Source: Marinobacter shengliensis (GTDB lineage Bacteria > Pseudomonadota > Gammaproteobacteria > Pseudomonadales > Oleiphilaceae). Taken from it: 64,000 nucleotides of DNA. The DNA lies in NCBI RefSeq assembly GCF_003007715.1, contig NZ_PXNO01000027.1:868001-932000 (forward strand), in the 5' to 3' direction. Each line of letters starts with the position of its first letter. Positions within the stretch are counted from its first letter, which is position 1. Position numbers and translations under genes: made by a program. Below the pieces are notes generated by a model. The model did no database searches and was not told the origin of the DNA. It saw only the letters and a list, made by a program, of their open reading frames with translations. Below, one piece after another: positions 25,508 through 34,728 of this stretch.

Positions 25508-25531
25508 TTCTCCCCTAGGATTCAGGGAGAA
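25508..25531. promoter_or_regulatory. Inverted repeat TTCTCCC-N10-GGGAGAA upstream of the TonB-receptor operon
   Basis: Perfect 7-bp arms at 25508-25514 and 25525-25531, 43 bases before the receptor start and 56 bases before the divergent J-like start. It does not resemble a Fur box. It could be an operator for an unknown regulator or an RNA hairpin in the leader. Confidence 0.45.
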
Positions 25532-25574
25532 TCACAATAAATCAGTCCGCTCGGCAAATTATAGAACGACACCC

Positions 25575-27794
25575 ATGCGCATTACGAATTACCTGTCAGA
25601 AAATCGCGCTAACCGACTCCGCATGCGCAGAACCTTCGGCCATTCCCTGCTTGCCTCAGCCATTTTAGCCCTCTCGACCGGCAATGCCGGCGCGGATACC
25701 GGTTTTCCGGAGTTCAGCAATGGGTTGGTGGCTTTCGGCGATGACATTCCAGAGGTGCTGACCACCACCCGGCTGCGCCAGCCAAAAACCCGGGTTCCCG
25801 GAAGCACCACGGTGATCACCGGTGATATGATTCGGGACCTTGGCATCCAGAACCTGTACGAGGTGTTCCGCCTGGTTCCGGGCATGGTGGTCAATTTCGT
25901 TGGTAGCCACCAACCGGTTACCACTTACCATGGCACCGTTCATTATGAACAGCGCCGGATGCAGGTGCTGGTAGATGGTCGTACCGCCCACAAGGCCACC
26001 CTTTCCGATATGGATTGGGAAACCATGCCAGTACCACTGGACATGATTGAACGCATTGAAGTCGCTCGGGGGCCCAACTCAGCCGCCTATGGTATCAATG
26101 CCTTCCTGGGCACCATCAACATCATCACCCGGGACCCGGCCGATACCGCCGGAGTGGAAGCACGGGTGGTTCGGGGCTCTCGGGGGCATCTGCGTACTTT
26201 TGGTTCAGTGGGTAATGCCGATCCGGATCTCGATTGGCGACTTACCTATGAGAAGCGCAAGTTTGATGGCTTCGACTACCAGGTAGACGGCGGCGAACGC
26301 TTTCCATTCCATGATGGCCACGACATCAACTCCTTTACCTATGATTCCCGCGTCAAGATCAACGACCGCACGGATGTTGAACTGCGGGGCGGCGTTGTGG
26401 ATGGCATGAATTACCAGGACAAGGATAAAAGCGGCGAGCTGAACCCGTTCGAGAATCCTGATATTGATGTGCGGGACTACTACCTGCAATCCAAACTGAA
26501 CGTTATTGCTTCCGAGCGCCATTTTTTCCACGTAATGGCCAGTGTCCAGAACTTTGACCGACGCCAACAGTACGTTGTTGGTTTCCCGGATAGTACCGTT
26601 CAGTGCCTCAGAGACAACACACCGCTGTATCAGTACACCTATTTCCCGGATGGCAGTCGAGAACGGCTCTGTTTTGTGGACGGAGGTGGCGCACCCGCCA
26701 TTGCCCAGGTAGACGCGGATTCAGAGGATACCCGCCTGGAACTGGAGTTTCAGGATACCATTCTGCTCAGCGACGACCTGAGAATCGTCTCTGGCGCGGG
26801 ATTCCGGAAAGATACCTTCCGCTCTGAAACCTATTTCAACGGCCGGGGTAACAATTACCAGTCCCGCTTCTTCGGCAACGTGGAATATACGCCGATAAAC
26901 TGGCTGACACTTAACGCAGGCGGTAACTGGGAGCGCACAAGCACAACAGACGATCACTACTTCTCGCCCCGGTTGGCTGCGAATTTCACCCTCAATAGCC
27001 GGCACGCCCTCCGCTTTGTCTATTCCCAGGCGGTCAGAACCCCGGATGGTTTCGAGCAGAATCCGGACTGGGGCTACACCCTCCGCAATGTCCGCCCTGC
27101 GATTTATTCCGATCTTGAGGGCCGCAGGGTAACAACCGCGGATGCGTACGAAGACCTGGGGTGGCTTACGCTCGGCAAAGACCTGAGGGAAGAACGAATC
27201 ATTTCCCGGGAAGTCAGCTACTTCGGCCAGTTCCCGCTAGAGCGGGCTATGCTGTCTCTGGAAGTGCGGGGCTTCAAGGATGAAATGCGGGACATGATCA
27301 GCGGTGTTATTCAGCTCAAGGACTGGAGCATCGACAACAACGTTGCCGTGGATCAGCAAGGTTTTGAAGTGGAAGCGATGATTGAATACCCCGGCACAAC
27401 CTTCCGTGCCAGCTACGGCTACCTGGATCAGGATACCTGGTACACCGGTCAGCCAATCATCAACCAGGACGGTGACCTTGATATCAGAAAACAGGACCAG
27501 GCGGTCAGTCTGCTGACCCGGCTTTCTGTGCGACATTCCGGCAGCCTGGCACTGATTCAGGACCTGCCGTGGGGGCTCAAGGCCTCATCCGCCTTCTACT
27601 GGGCAGACGAATTTGGGCGTAGTCAATTCGAGCGCATTGATGCGAAAGTTGCCAAGCGCTTCTATCAGCCGCGGTATACCGCTGAAGTGGCCTTTACCAT
27701 GCAACACTATCTGAACCGGGAAGCCGAGCTGAGTTCCGATAACAACATTGAGGACCACAATCAGTTCTTTGTGGAGGCAGGAGTTCGGTTCTGA
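25575..27794 (+). CDS. TonB-dependent outer-membrane receptor
   Basis: 739 residues, with a signal peptide (hydrophobic stretch ending near TGNAGA), a plug domain (about 55-180, with QPKTRVPGSTTVITGDMI, LYEVFRLVPGMVV and IERIEVARGPNSAAYGINAFLGTINIITR) and a 22-strand-type barrel ending in the aromatic FFVEAGVRF. A TonB box may be PEVLTTTRL. The ligand is unknown; the plug resembles siderophore/vitamin and other organic-ligand receptors. Two ATGs (25575, 25623) both lack a good SD; the second gives a cleaner signal peptide. First gene of a three-gene unit with a binding protein and a sensor kinase. Confidence 0.88.
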   Translation: MRITNYLSENRANRLRMRRTFGHSLLASAILALSTGNAGADTGFPEFSNGLVAFGDDIPEVLTTTRLRQPKTRVPGSTTVITGDMIRDLGIQNLYEVFRLVPGMVVNFVGSHQPVTTYHGTVHYEQRRMQVLVDGRTAHKATLSDMDWETMPVPLDMIERIEVARGPNSAAYGINAFLGTINIITRDPADTAGVEARVVRGSRGHLRTFGSVGNADPDLDWRLTYEKRKFDGFDYQVDGGERFPFHDGHDINSFTYDSRVKINDRTDVELRGGVVDGMNYQDKDKSGELNPFENPDIDVRDYYLQSKLNVIASERHFFHVMASVQNFDRRQQYVVGFPDSTVQCLRDNTPLYQYTYFPDGSRERLCFVDGGGAPAIAQVDADSEDTRLELEFQDTILLSDDLRIVSGAGFRKDTFRSETYFNGRGNNYQSRFFGNVEYTPINWLTLNAGGNWERTSTTDDHYFSPRLAANFTLNSRHALRFVYSQAVRTPDGFEQNPDWGYTLRNVRPAIYSDLEGRRVTTADAYEDLGWLTLGKDLREERIISREVSYFGQFPLERAMLSLEVRGFKDEMRDMISGVIQLKDWSIDNNVAVDQQGFEVEAMIEYPGTTFRASYGYLDQDTWYTGQPIINQDGDLDIRKQDQAVSLLTRLSVRHSGSLALIQDLPWGLKASSAFYWADEFGRSQFERIDAKVAKRFYQPRYTAEVAFTMQHYLNREAELSSDNNIEDHNQFFVEAGVRF

Positions 27795-27844
27795 CACTAT
27801 GCTGAAAGGACTGACTAACGGGATAGCACACCAACCGGGAAGGT

Positions 27845-28825
27845 ATGATCTCATCCAGATTTTCTGACACTAAACTGCCACGAGTCCTGCAAGGGATCAG
27901 CCGAGCCGCGATGGTGGCGGCGCTGATGCTTCTGCTGCCATGGTCCCCTTTTGTCTCCGGTCAGAACGGTGAGCCAACACTACCGACTATCTACATTGCA
28001 GGCTCAGGCAACACATCTTTGGACCAACATGTTACCCGCCTACTACGTGAACAGATCGGAGATACGGCAGAACTGGTGTTCATCCATGATGATCAAAGCC
28101 CTCGTACATCAGGCAGCCCCGTCATCACTATTGGCCCAGCCGCATTTACCCGTATTCGTCAGATCAACAGGAACACACCGATACTGGCGTTGCTGGTAGA
28201 GCGCAAGTTTATCCAAGGGTACGTTAACCGCACTCCGGGACAGGTGTCTGCTGTCTTCTATGACGTTCCGTTATTGCGGCAGGCCCTCACTGGCAAGGCA
28301 ATTCTGCCCCAATCCAAGCGCATAGCCTTGCTGGCATCCACCGATTCTGTGGAAATCTATGAAGACCTGATTGATCAGCTTGCGGAGTACAATCTCCAAG
28401 CCCGGGTGTTTGTTACGGACAGCGACGATCAACTGATCCCGACGCTGATCCGGGCCCTGAACTATGGCGACTTCCTGTTGGCGGGCTCTGACGACGCCAT
28501 CTACAACCCCAGAAATATCAAGCACATCCTGCTGACAGCCTATCGGCGAAACCGGATTGTCATTGGTCCCAGCCAGGCTTATGTCAAGGCGGGCGTACTG
28601 GCCTCCGGCTATGCCCCATTTCCTGAGATGGCTGCCAAGGCTGGCGAATTGCTCCAGGCATACTTTGAAACCGGGATTCTTCCTGAACCCGCGTATCCGA
28701 ACGAGTTTCGTGTTGAGGTCAACGAGCAAGTGGCCCGATCACTCAACATCCCGCTCCCGAGCCGTGAATGGATATCGCAGTATCTGGACGACCTGATGCT
28801 ATCAAGCCAGGAGGATTTGGAATGA
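27845..28825 (+). CDS. Periplasmic substrate-binding protein of the ABC_sub_bind type
   Basis: 326 residues with an N-terminal signal (RAAMVAALMLLLPWSPFVSG). The body has the two-lobe pattern of the ABC_sub_bind (PF04392-like) family: VSAVFYDVPLLRQALTGKAILPQSKRIALLAS, VFVTDSDDQLIPTLIRAL and VIGPSQAYVKAGVLASGYAPFPEMA. No permease or ATPase lies nearby, and its stop overlaps the sensor-kinase start by four bases (ATGA). I infer that it serves as the ligand-sensing partner of that kinase rather than of a transporter. Confidence 0.8.
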   Translation: MISSRFSDTKLPRVLQGISRAAMVAALMLLLPWSPFVSGQNGEPTLPTIYIAGSGNTSLDQHVTRLLREQIGDTAELVFIHDDQSPRTSGSPVITIGPAAFTRIRQINRNTPILALLVERKFIQGYVNRTPGQVSAVFYDVPLLRQALTGKAILPQSKRIALLASTDSVEIYEDLIDQLAEYNLQARVFVTDSDDQLIPTLIRALNYGDFLLAGSDDAIYNPRNIKHILLTAYRRNRIVIGPSQAYVKAGVLASGYAPFPEMAAKAGELLQAYFETGILPEPAYPNEFRVEVNEQVARSLNIPLPSREWISQYLDDLMLSSQEDLE

Positions 28826-30753
28826 ACAGGCAGAATGCATCCCTGTCCAGAAAACTTCTGTTGCTTGGGGCCTTGCCAGCCGTTGTCATGTTTGTTGCGT
28901 TAATGGCATTTTTTACCTCGGCCCGGCTGGAGGACGCGCGTACCGACCTGGCTGAAAGCAGCCAGATGCTGGCGGACAGCCTGGCCCCGGCACTCGAGTA
29001 CGCTGTGGTTTCCGGCAATATTGCAGCCCTGGAGCAGACACTGAATCAGTCACTACGGCGAAGCAAAGCCGAGTGGATACGCGTAACCGATGTGGTCGGA
29101 AAAGAACTCGGCTTTGTCAGCAATAGTCTTGACAGCTCGTCACAGCGACACCATAACTTCGATATTTATTCTGCGGAAATCCTTCAGGAACCCCTGGACC
29201 TTGGAGCAGGCACTGGCTGGTTCAACCCCGGCTATGGGTTCAGTTCTGGTTCGTTGCGGGTTGGTGCAGTTGAAGTGGGCGTCGAACCGCGCGTGCTGGC
29301 CGATCGTCAGCAGAGTATTCTGTGGTCTTCTATCGCAGTTGGTGTCGCCATGCTGCTGTTCACCATCGTTCTGGTTAACCATTTCCTCAATAATATCCTG
29401 CAGCCCATTCGCAAGGTGGCAAGCCGGGTTGATCAACTGATTACCGGCGACTATGACTCCCAGCCCGTGACCACCAAGGGAAACTCCAAAGAGATTGTCG
29501 CCATACAGAAACAACTGAACGAGCTGGCGGACCATCTGGAGAAGCTCAGAACCACTCGCGACCAGACCCTCGCGGTGTCGGAAGAGGCCCGGGAAAAGGC
29601 CGAACTGGCAAGCCATGCCAAATCTGAATTCCTTGCAACCATGAGCCACGAGCTCAGAACCCCGCTCAATGGGGTACTGGGAATGGTTGAGTTAATCCAG
29701 GAGGAACCGTTAACCAAGCGACAGCGGGATTACCTGGGCACTGCCCGGCAGGCGACAGAGGACCTGCTTACCGTCATTTCCGATATTCTCGATTATGCCC
29801 GCATGGACAGCGGCACTCTGGAACTGGAACACCAGGAGTTTGATCTAAGGTCCATTCTGGCCAACTGTGCGGCTTCCTATCGCCATGCAGCAGAGCAGCA
29901 AGGCCTGGCACTGGATATCAATTTTCTGGGAGACTGGCCAGACAAACCGGTGGTGGTTGGCGACGCACCTCGAGTCCGACAGATTCTGGCAGGGCTGCTG
30001 GATAATTCCATTAAATATACCGCGAACGGGTTTGTCAGTGTTCGCGCAAGTTGGTTATCGCTTGAGAGCGGCTGTGTGCTTTTCGGCTGTTCAGTCAGTG
30101 ATTCCGGAGCGGGTATTCCCAGTGACCGCCTCCACAATATTTTCCACACATTCGAGCAAGTTGACTCCGGTAACACCCGTGCCCATGACGGCGCCGGACT
30201 GGGGCTCTCTCTGGTTCAGCGGTTGGTGGAACTGATGGGTGGCCATATTCAGGTGGAATCAGATTTCGGAGAGGGCTCCTCGTTCCGTTTTGAGCTGCCA
30301 TTTGAGCTGGCGGATGCCCCGGCCACGGTTCAACCGGAGTTCACGGATATCCCGAGGGAGCAGTTAGGAAAAAAATCCTGGGCCCTGGTGGTCGAGGACA
30401 ATGAGGTGAACCAGAAGGTCTCCACCACGCTGCTGAACAAGCTCGGTTTTGAAACCGATACCGCGAATAACGGCCAGGAAGCGGTCGACAAGGTAAAAAA
30501 CAAACACGAAGGCTACGATGTCATCCTGATGGATTGCCAGATGCCGGTGATGGACGGCTACCAGGCAACCCGAATGATTCGCGAATGGGAACAGGGGAAC
30601 GGCCAATGCGGTACGCCGATCATCGCCCTGACGGCTGATGTCTCAACAGAAACCGAGGCCAGCTGCCGGGCCAGCGGCATGAATGATTACATACCCAAGC
30701 CGGTACGCCGCGAGACGCTCAGGGAAGTACTAAGCCGCTGGATTCGATTGTAA
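28822..30753 (+). CDS. Hybrid sensor histidine kinase with receiver domain
   Basis: 643 residues, inner membrane. TM1 (about 10-30), a periplasmic region of about 140 residues, TM2 (about 170-190), HAMP, dimerisation domain with phospho-acceptor His276 in FLATMSHELRTPLNG, ATPase domain with SDSGAGIP and GAGLGLSLV, then a C-terminal receiver with Asp571 in VILMDCQMPVMDGYQ. There is no Hpt domain and no response regulator beside it, so the phosphate must go to a partner encoded elsewhere. ATG 28822 has an AGGAGG SD and overlaps the binding-protein stop; the frame from 28768 is not supported. GacS/BarA-like layout without Hpt. Confidence 0.9.
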   Translation: MNRQNASLSRKLLLLGALPAVVMFVALMAFFTSARLEDARTDLAESSQMLADSLAPALEYAVVSGNIAALEQTLNQSLRRSKAEWIRVTDVVGKELGFVSNSLDSSSQRHHNFDIYSAEILQEPLDLGAGTGWFNPGYGFSSGSLRVGAVEVGVEPRVLADRQQSILWSSIAVGVAMLLFTIVLVNHFLNNILQPIRKVASRVDQLITGDYDSQPVTTKGNSKEIVAIQKQLNELADHLEKLRTTRDQTLAVSEEAREKAELASHAKSEFLATMSHELRTPLNGVLGMVELIQEEPLTKRQRDYLGTARQATEDLLTVISDILDYARMDSGTLELEHQEFDLRSILANCAASYRHAAEQQGLALDINFLGDWPDKPVVVGDAPRVRQILAGLLDNSIKYTANGFVSVRASWLSLESGCVLFGCSVSDSGAGIPSDRLHNIFHTFEQVDSGNTRAHDGAGLGLSLVQRLVELMGGHIQVESDFGEGSSFRFELPFELADAPATVQPEFTDIPREQLGKKSWALVVEDNEVNQKVSTTLLNKLGFETDTANNGQEAVDKVKNKHEGYDVILMDCQMPVMDGYQATRMIREWEQGNGQCGTPIIALTADVSTETEASCRASGMNDYIPKPVRRETLREVLSRWIRL

Positions 30754-30766
30754 AGAACCGGCGAGC

Positions 30767-32146
30767 TTACGCTACCGGTTCACGCATGGTGACAAATTCT
30801 TCCGCTGAGGTCGGGTGAATACCCATGGTTGAGTCAAACTGCGCCTTGGTGGCACCGGCCTTGATAGCAACGGCCAGCCCCTGAATGATCTCGCCGGCGT
30901 CTGGCCCCACCATATGAGCGCCGAGCACCTTGTCGGTCTCATCGTCCACCACCAGTTTCATCAGGCATCTCTCGTCCCGTCCGCTCAATGTGTATTTCAT
31001 CGGTCGGAACTCTGAACGGTAAATGCGCAGCCTGTACCCGGCTTCCCTGGCCTCTTCCTCAGTCAGACCAACGGTACCGATATTCGGCTGGCAAAACACA
31101 GCGGTCGGAATAGCACTGTAATCCATATCGCCCTGACCGTCACCAAACAGCCGACGAGACAGCACCATGGCCTGGGCCAGTGCCACTGGAGTGAGCTGCG
31201 GTGTACCGATGACATCGCCCAGCGCTGTGATTGAGGGTACCGAGGTCTGGAAGTGGTCATCCACAACGATGTGACCCGAAGCGTTGAGTTCAATACCCAG
31301 TTCTGTCAGCCCCAGACCATCAACCAGGGCTCTCCGGCCCGTTGCTGCCATTACAAGGCCCGTTTCAAGGCGTTCTCCATCAGACAACATAACCTGATAG
31401 TGGGCGCCCTGAGTCTCAATGGATTCGATGGTTGCGTTGAAACGCAAGTCGACGCCCTTTTTCCGCATTTCCTGCTCGGTGAACCGGCGCACATCGTTAT
31501 CAAAGCCCCGCAGGAACAGATTCCCCCTGTACAACAGGGTGGTTTCCACCCCAAGCCCGGCCAGTATGCCGGCGAACTCTACCGCAATATAACCGCCACC
31601 CCAAACCACGGCATGACGGGGTAATTGCGGAAGGTAGAACATTTCATTGGACGTAAGAATGCAGTCCTTACCGGGAACATCCGGTACTACCGGCCAGCTT
31701 CCAGTCGCAACAGTGATGTGTTTTGCGCGATAGCTCCGCTCGCCTACCGTGACGGTATTGGCATCACTGATGGTTGCAGTGCCATTGATGATCTCAACTC
31801 CGGCATTCTCGAGCAGGCGGCCATAGATGCCATTCAGGCGCTCAATCTCAGCGTTTTTGTTTGCCACCAGTGTGGGCCAGTCGAAGCTGACCTGATCCAG
31901 CGGAACTCGCCAGCCATAGCCTGCGGCATCTTCCAGTTCGTCATGAACATGGGCGCCGTACACAAACAGTTTTTTCGGAACACAGCCAACGTTAACACAG
32001 GTACCCCCCAGGTAGCGGGACTCAACCACGGCAACCTTCGCGCCCCGCTGTGCCGACATTCTAGCCAGGCGGACCCCACCGGAACCGGCACCAATTACGA
32101 TCAAATCAAAATCATGGCTGTCTGACACATTCACTCCTGATGACAA
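30767..32146 (-). CDS. gor: Glutathione-disulfide reductase
   Basis: 459 residues. FAD motif [14 protein letters not shown], redox-active disulfide Cys50/Cys55 in [18 protein letters not shown]-binding [17 protein letters not shown] and the C-terminal catalytic [13 protein letters not shown] are all present. It keeps glutathione reduced using NADPH in the cytoplasm. The convergent kinase gene ends 13 bases away; a GAACCGG/CCGGTTC hairpin spans the junction (30755-30781) but has no U-tract. Eight bases separate it from the upstream acetyltransferase stop region on the same strand. Confidence 0.94.
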   Translation of the reverse strand: MSSGVNVSDSHDFDLIVIGAGSGGVRLARMSAQRGAKVAVVESRYLGGTCVNVGCVPKKLFVYGAHVHDELEDAAGYGWRVPLDQVSFDWPTLVANKNAEIERLNGIYGRLLENAGVEIINGTATISDANTVTVGERSYRAKHITVATGSWPVVPDVPGKDCILTSNEMFYLPQLPRHAVVWGGGYIAVEFAGILAGLGVETTLLYRGNLFLRGFDNDVRRFTEQEMRKKGVDLRFNATIESIETQGAHYQVMLSDGERLETGLVMAATGRRALVDGLGLTELGIELNASGHIVVDDHFQTSVPSITALGDVIGTPQLTPVALAQAMVLSRRLFGDGQGDMDYSAIPTAVFCQPNIGTVGLTEEEAREAGYRLRIYRSEFRPMKYTLSGRDERCLMKLVVDDETDKVLGAHMVGPDAGEIIQGLAVAIKAGATKAQFDSTMGIHPTSAEEFVTMREPVA

Positions 32147-32154
32147 ATACTGTG

Positions 32155-32832
32155 TTAATGCGGCGTTGCCTCGTTCCGGGCGTCACTAGCTTCAGATCCA
32201 ATTTCCCGGAACAGGACATGATCTTCAAAATCACCCAGGCGTATCTTACCCAGGCTGCGGAAGCCCTCGGATTCGTAAAACGGCAGATATCGGCTGTTAC
32301 CGGTATCCAGTACCAGCCCCTTGCCCCGGGGATTTTCCTCACAAAGCTTCTCGACCGCTTTGAGCAAAACCCGACCATACCCCTGATTCTGGTATTTTGG
32401 GTTGACCCCCATCAAAGGCAACTGATGAGCCTGCGGGTGCGGCAACAGGTCGCGGATTTTCTGATGGTAATCCAGGTATCGGCGAGTCGAGGCAAACCCC
32501 GCCGTCAGCACCATGCGAATTCGCCAGCTAAGCTGCTCGGCGAGGTTCATCCGGAGTTCCGGGTCGCCGATGAAGGCCACGGCAATCAGGGTATCCCCTT
32601 TCATCACACCAACGGCATCCTGATTGAGCTCAAGGTACAGGTCAATCAGCTCTCTCACCGTGGCTCTTACCCGCTGGTCATAACCGGCCCGGCGATGATC
32701 AAACAGGTATTGGAACGTTGGATCTTCCCGGTACGCATGGCAAAGAATCGACTGGGCCTCGTTGCGGGCAGTCTCATCAAGACGAACCACGACAGCATCA
32801 GAATTATTATTGTTTTCCTGCTTATCACGCAT
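32155..32832 (-). CDS. GNAT-family N-acetyltransferase
   Basis: 225 residues. The acetyl-CoA pyrophosphate loop is visible as [20 protein letters not shown] (about 140-160), after the [10 protein letters not shown] strand, with [13 protein letters not shown] as motif B. The substrate is unknown; single-domain members of this kind act on small amines, antibiotics or protein termini. It lies between gspM and gor on the same strand, and probably belongs to the transcript running into gor. The SD (GGAGG) is rather far from the ATG. Confidence 0.85.
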   Translation of the reverse strand: MRDKQENNNNSDAVVVRLDETARNEAQSILCHAYREDPTFQYLFDHRRAGYDQRVRATVRELIDLYLELNQDAVGVMKGDTLIAVAFIGDPELRMNLAEQLSWRIRMVLTAGFASTRRYLDYHQKIRDLLPHPQAHQLPLMGVNPKYQNQGYGRVLLKAVEKLCEENPRGKGLVLDTGNSRYLPFYESEGFRSLGKIRLGDFEDHVLFREIGSEASDARNEATPH

Positions 32833-32880
32833 TTACTCGCGCTCCTCCGGAATGACCGGTCAGCTTGGGGCATGCCCCTT

Positions 32881-33414
32881 TCAGATCGTCAGTGTCAGCC
32901 GCACGGATACCCGCCCCGGCTCATTTCCCCTGTCCATGGCAGCCTGATCTACGATCACCCCATGCCGGGCGTCAAGCTGTTCCAGCCAGGCCGCTACCTC
33001 TGCGAACGGTGCGGCTTCAAGCCAGACCCGGATGGCAGACTCGCCGCTTGGCTCAAATCGCTGCAGCGAAAGCCCCGCTTCACCTGCGGAGCGGGTAACC
33101 AGGGCCATCAGAGCCCGGCCGTCCTCGGGCTTTTCAACGCCGGCCCCCGCCGATGAACCGGCACCTGCGCCACCAAGGCGACGAATGGTTGCCTGGTTTG
33201 CCTGCATCCAGGCCAGAAGTTGCTCGGCATTTTCACGACTGGCTTCCGCCTGGTTGCTGAAATCAGCCACAGGCCGCCAGATGCCAAAATAGAGAATGGC
33301 CAACAGCAAAGCAATGCCCAGCATCACCAGCGCCTGCCTGTCCCGCACCGGCAGTTGATCGTATCTCGCGATAAGCTTACCGACCGCCGGCTGGTCTTTA
33401 ATTCGTGCCCACAT
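32881..33414 (-). CDS. gspM: Type II secretion system protein GspM
   Basis: 177 residues. One N-terminal membrane segment (RQALVMLGIALLLAILYFGIW) after a short cytoplasmic start, then a periplasmic ferredoxin-like domain. GspM forms the inner-membrane platform with GspL, GspC and GspF. It is the last gene of the gspEFGHIJKLM run, 4 bases after gspL. Sequence conservation in this family is low; the position and the membrane layout carry the call. Confidence 0.9.
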   Translation of the reverse strand: MWARIKDQPAVGKLIARYDQLPVRDRQALVMLGIALLLAILYFGIWRPVADFSNQAEASRENAEQLLAWMQANQATIRRLGGAGAGSSAGAGVEKPEDGRALMALVTRSAGEAGLSLQRFEPSGESAIRVWLEAAPFAEVAAWLEQLDARHGVIVDQAAMDRGNEPGRVSVRLTLTI

Positions 33415-33418
33415 GGCG

Positions 33419-34726
33419 TTAGCCTCCCGAAACCGTCAACCGGCCACGGGAGCCGGAGCTTTCATTAACCACAGAACCAATCTGCGCACGCAATCCCTGA
33501 TTGGCCAGGCCGTTTCTCAGATTACTCATCCGTTCATAACTGTCGGCCCGGACGTCTACCACTAGCTCTCCCCGGTTCCGGCTGTAGTTGATGGAATTAA
33601 AGGTAACCGCCTGAGCATTCGCAACCCGGCTGTACTGATCTCCGGTGTATTTCATCAGGGTGATGAAATCCACTTCTTCCCGGCCAGCGCCGGCCACCCT
33701 CAACTGGCCCTCAATCACCCGGCGCACATTGCCCGCGTGGGTACGGCGGTCAGCGGGAAAGGCGTCACGGTAGATGGCCATGGCCTGGCTTTGCAGCTCC
33801 TCGGCCTCCTGGTTGTGATACACACCCATACCAATCTCAAGCCCCAGCTGAATCACAAACCAGACGGACGCAACCGCAATCAGTGGCTTCCAGGGCTTCA
33901 ACGGGCTGCTGCCGTTCGTTTTAACGGAGAAGGCGCCCTGGCATAGATTGACCGGGTGACACATATGATGATGGTGGGACCACGCCAGCAGCTCCAACGC
34001 CGTAAATTCCAGAGGCTTCTGCGCCAGATGTACCCGGCCATCGGCACCGCTCAGTTCCAACAATGCCGGCTGCCAGAGTTCCAGCTCGGGCTCGGTTCCA
34101 TAAACAGTGACCGGTATCTCCGCGACCACTTCTTCAGTGGCTGGCGCCGCCAGGGTAACACCCAGCATGCCTAGATTGGCGGTCTGCAGTCGCAGCCACT
34201 CGCCTCGATGACTTACCAGCATGGCCCACTCGCCGTCGAGGCAGGCGGTCCAGCCGTTATCGGTTGTCGGCAACAGGGAGGCATCCGGGTAAATGGCATC
34301 CAGGCGCACATGCTCCCAACCTGTAAACAGCTCTAACCACTGCCCCATTTGGGATTGATCTATTGCCGCGACATGGTATCCATCCGAGGTATGACGGCCA
34401 AGCGCCAAGTGCACGCTCTCGATGTCCTGGGCAATCTGTTCTTCCACCGCGTATGGCAGCGCCTGGTGTACGAACCGGCTTTGCTTGGCGGGAATGTCAG
34501 CCAGGCAAAACAGGGCTTCGTCACCCGGAATAAGGCCAATCAGCAGCACTTTTTCCAATGCATTCTGGCCCAGGGTCTGCTCAATCGCATCCCGGGTATC
34601 TGCCGCACCACTGGCCTGGGTATCGCCACTGGCATCCTGTAATAGCCAGCTGAACAGCTGTGATTCCGGGTTCTGGTCCAGGTCTGCGAAGGGCGGGACC
34701 GGCCGAACAAAAAGGCGGTAAGACAT
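33419..34726 (-). CDS. gspL: Type II secretion system protein GspL
   Basis: 435 residues. A large actin-like cytoplasmic domain (about 1-280, with ALPYAVEEQIAQDIESVHLALG) that binds GspE, one membrane segment (PLIAVASVWFVIQLGLEIGMG), and a periplasmic ferredoxin-like domain that binds GspM. It links the secretion ATPase to the membrane platform. The start ATG directly follows the gspK stop (2-base gap). Confidence 0.93.
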   Translation of the reverse strand: MSYRLFVRPVPPFADLDQNPESQLFSWLLQDASGDTQASGAADTRDAIEQTLGQNALEKVLLIGLIPGDEALFCLADIPAKQSRFVHQALPYAVEEQIAQDIESVHLALGRHTSDGYHVAAIDQSQMGQWLELFTGWEHVRLDAIYPDASLLPTTDNGWTACLDGEWAMLVSHRGEWLRLQTANLGMLGVTLAAPATEEVVAEIPVTVYGTEPELELWQPALLELSGADGRVHLAQKPLEFTALELLAWSHHHHMCHPVNLCQGAFSVKTNGSSPLKPWKPLIAVASVWFVIQLGLEIGMGVYHNQEAEELQSQAMAIYRDAFPADRRTHAGNVRRVIEGQLRVAGAGREEVDFITLMKYTGDQYSRVANAQAVTFNSINYSRNRGELVVDVRADSYERMSNLRNGLANQGLRAQIGSVVNESSGSRGRLTVSGG

Positions 34727-34728
34727 GG

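Noticed and set aside
25452..25574. Fur box before the TonB-dependent receptor
   Set aside because: I looked for GATAATGATAATCATTATC-like patterns and found none; the only strong symmetry is the TTCTCCC dyad.
30755..30781. GAACCGG / CCGGTTC hairpin as a bidirectional terminator between the kinase and gor
   Set aside because: The stem is perfect but the loop is 13 bases and neither strand has a U-tract; it also includes the gor stop codon region.
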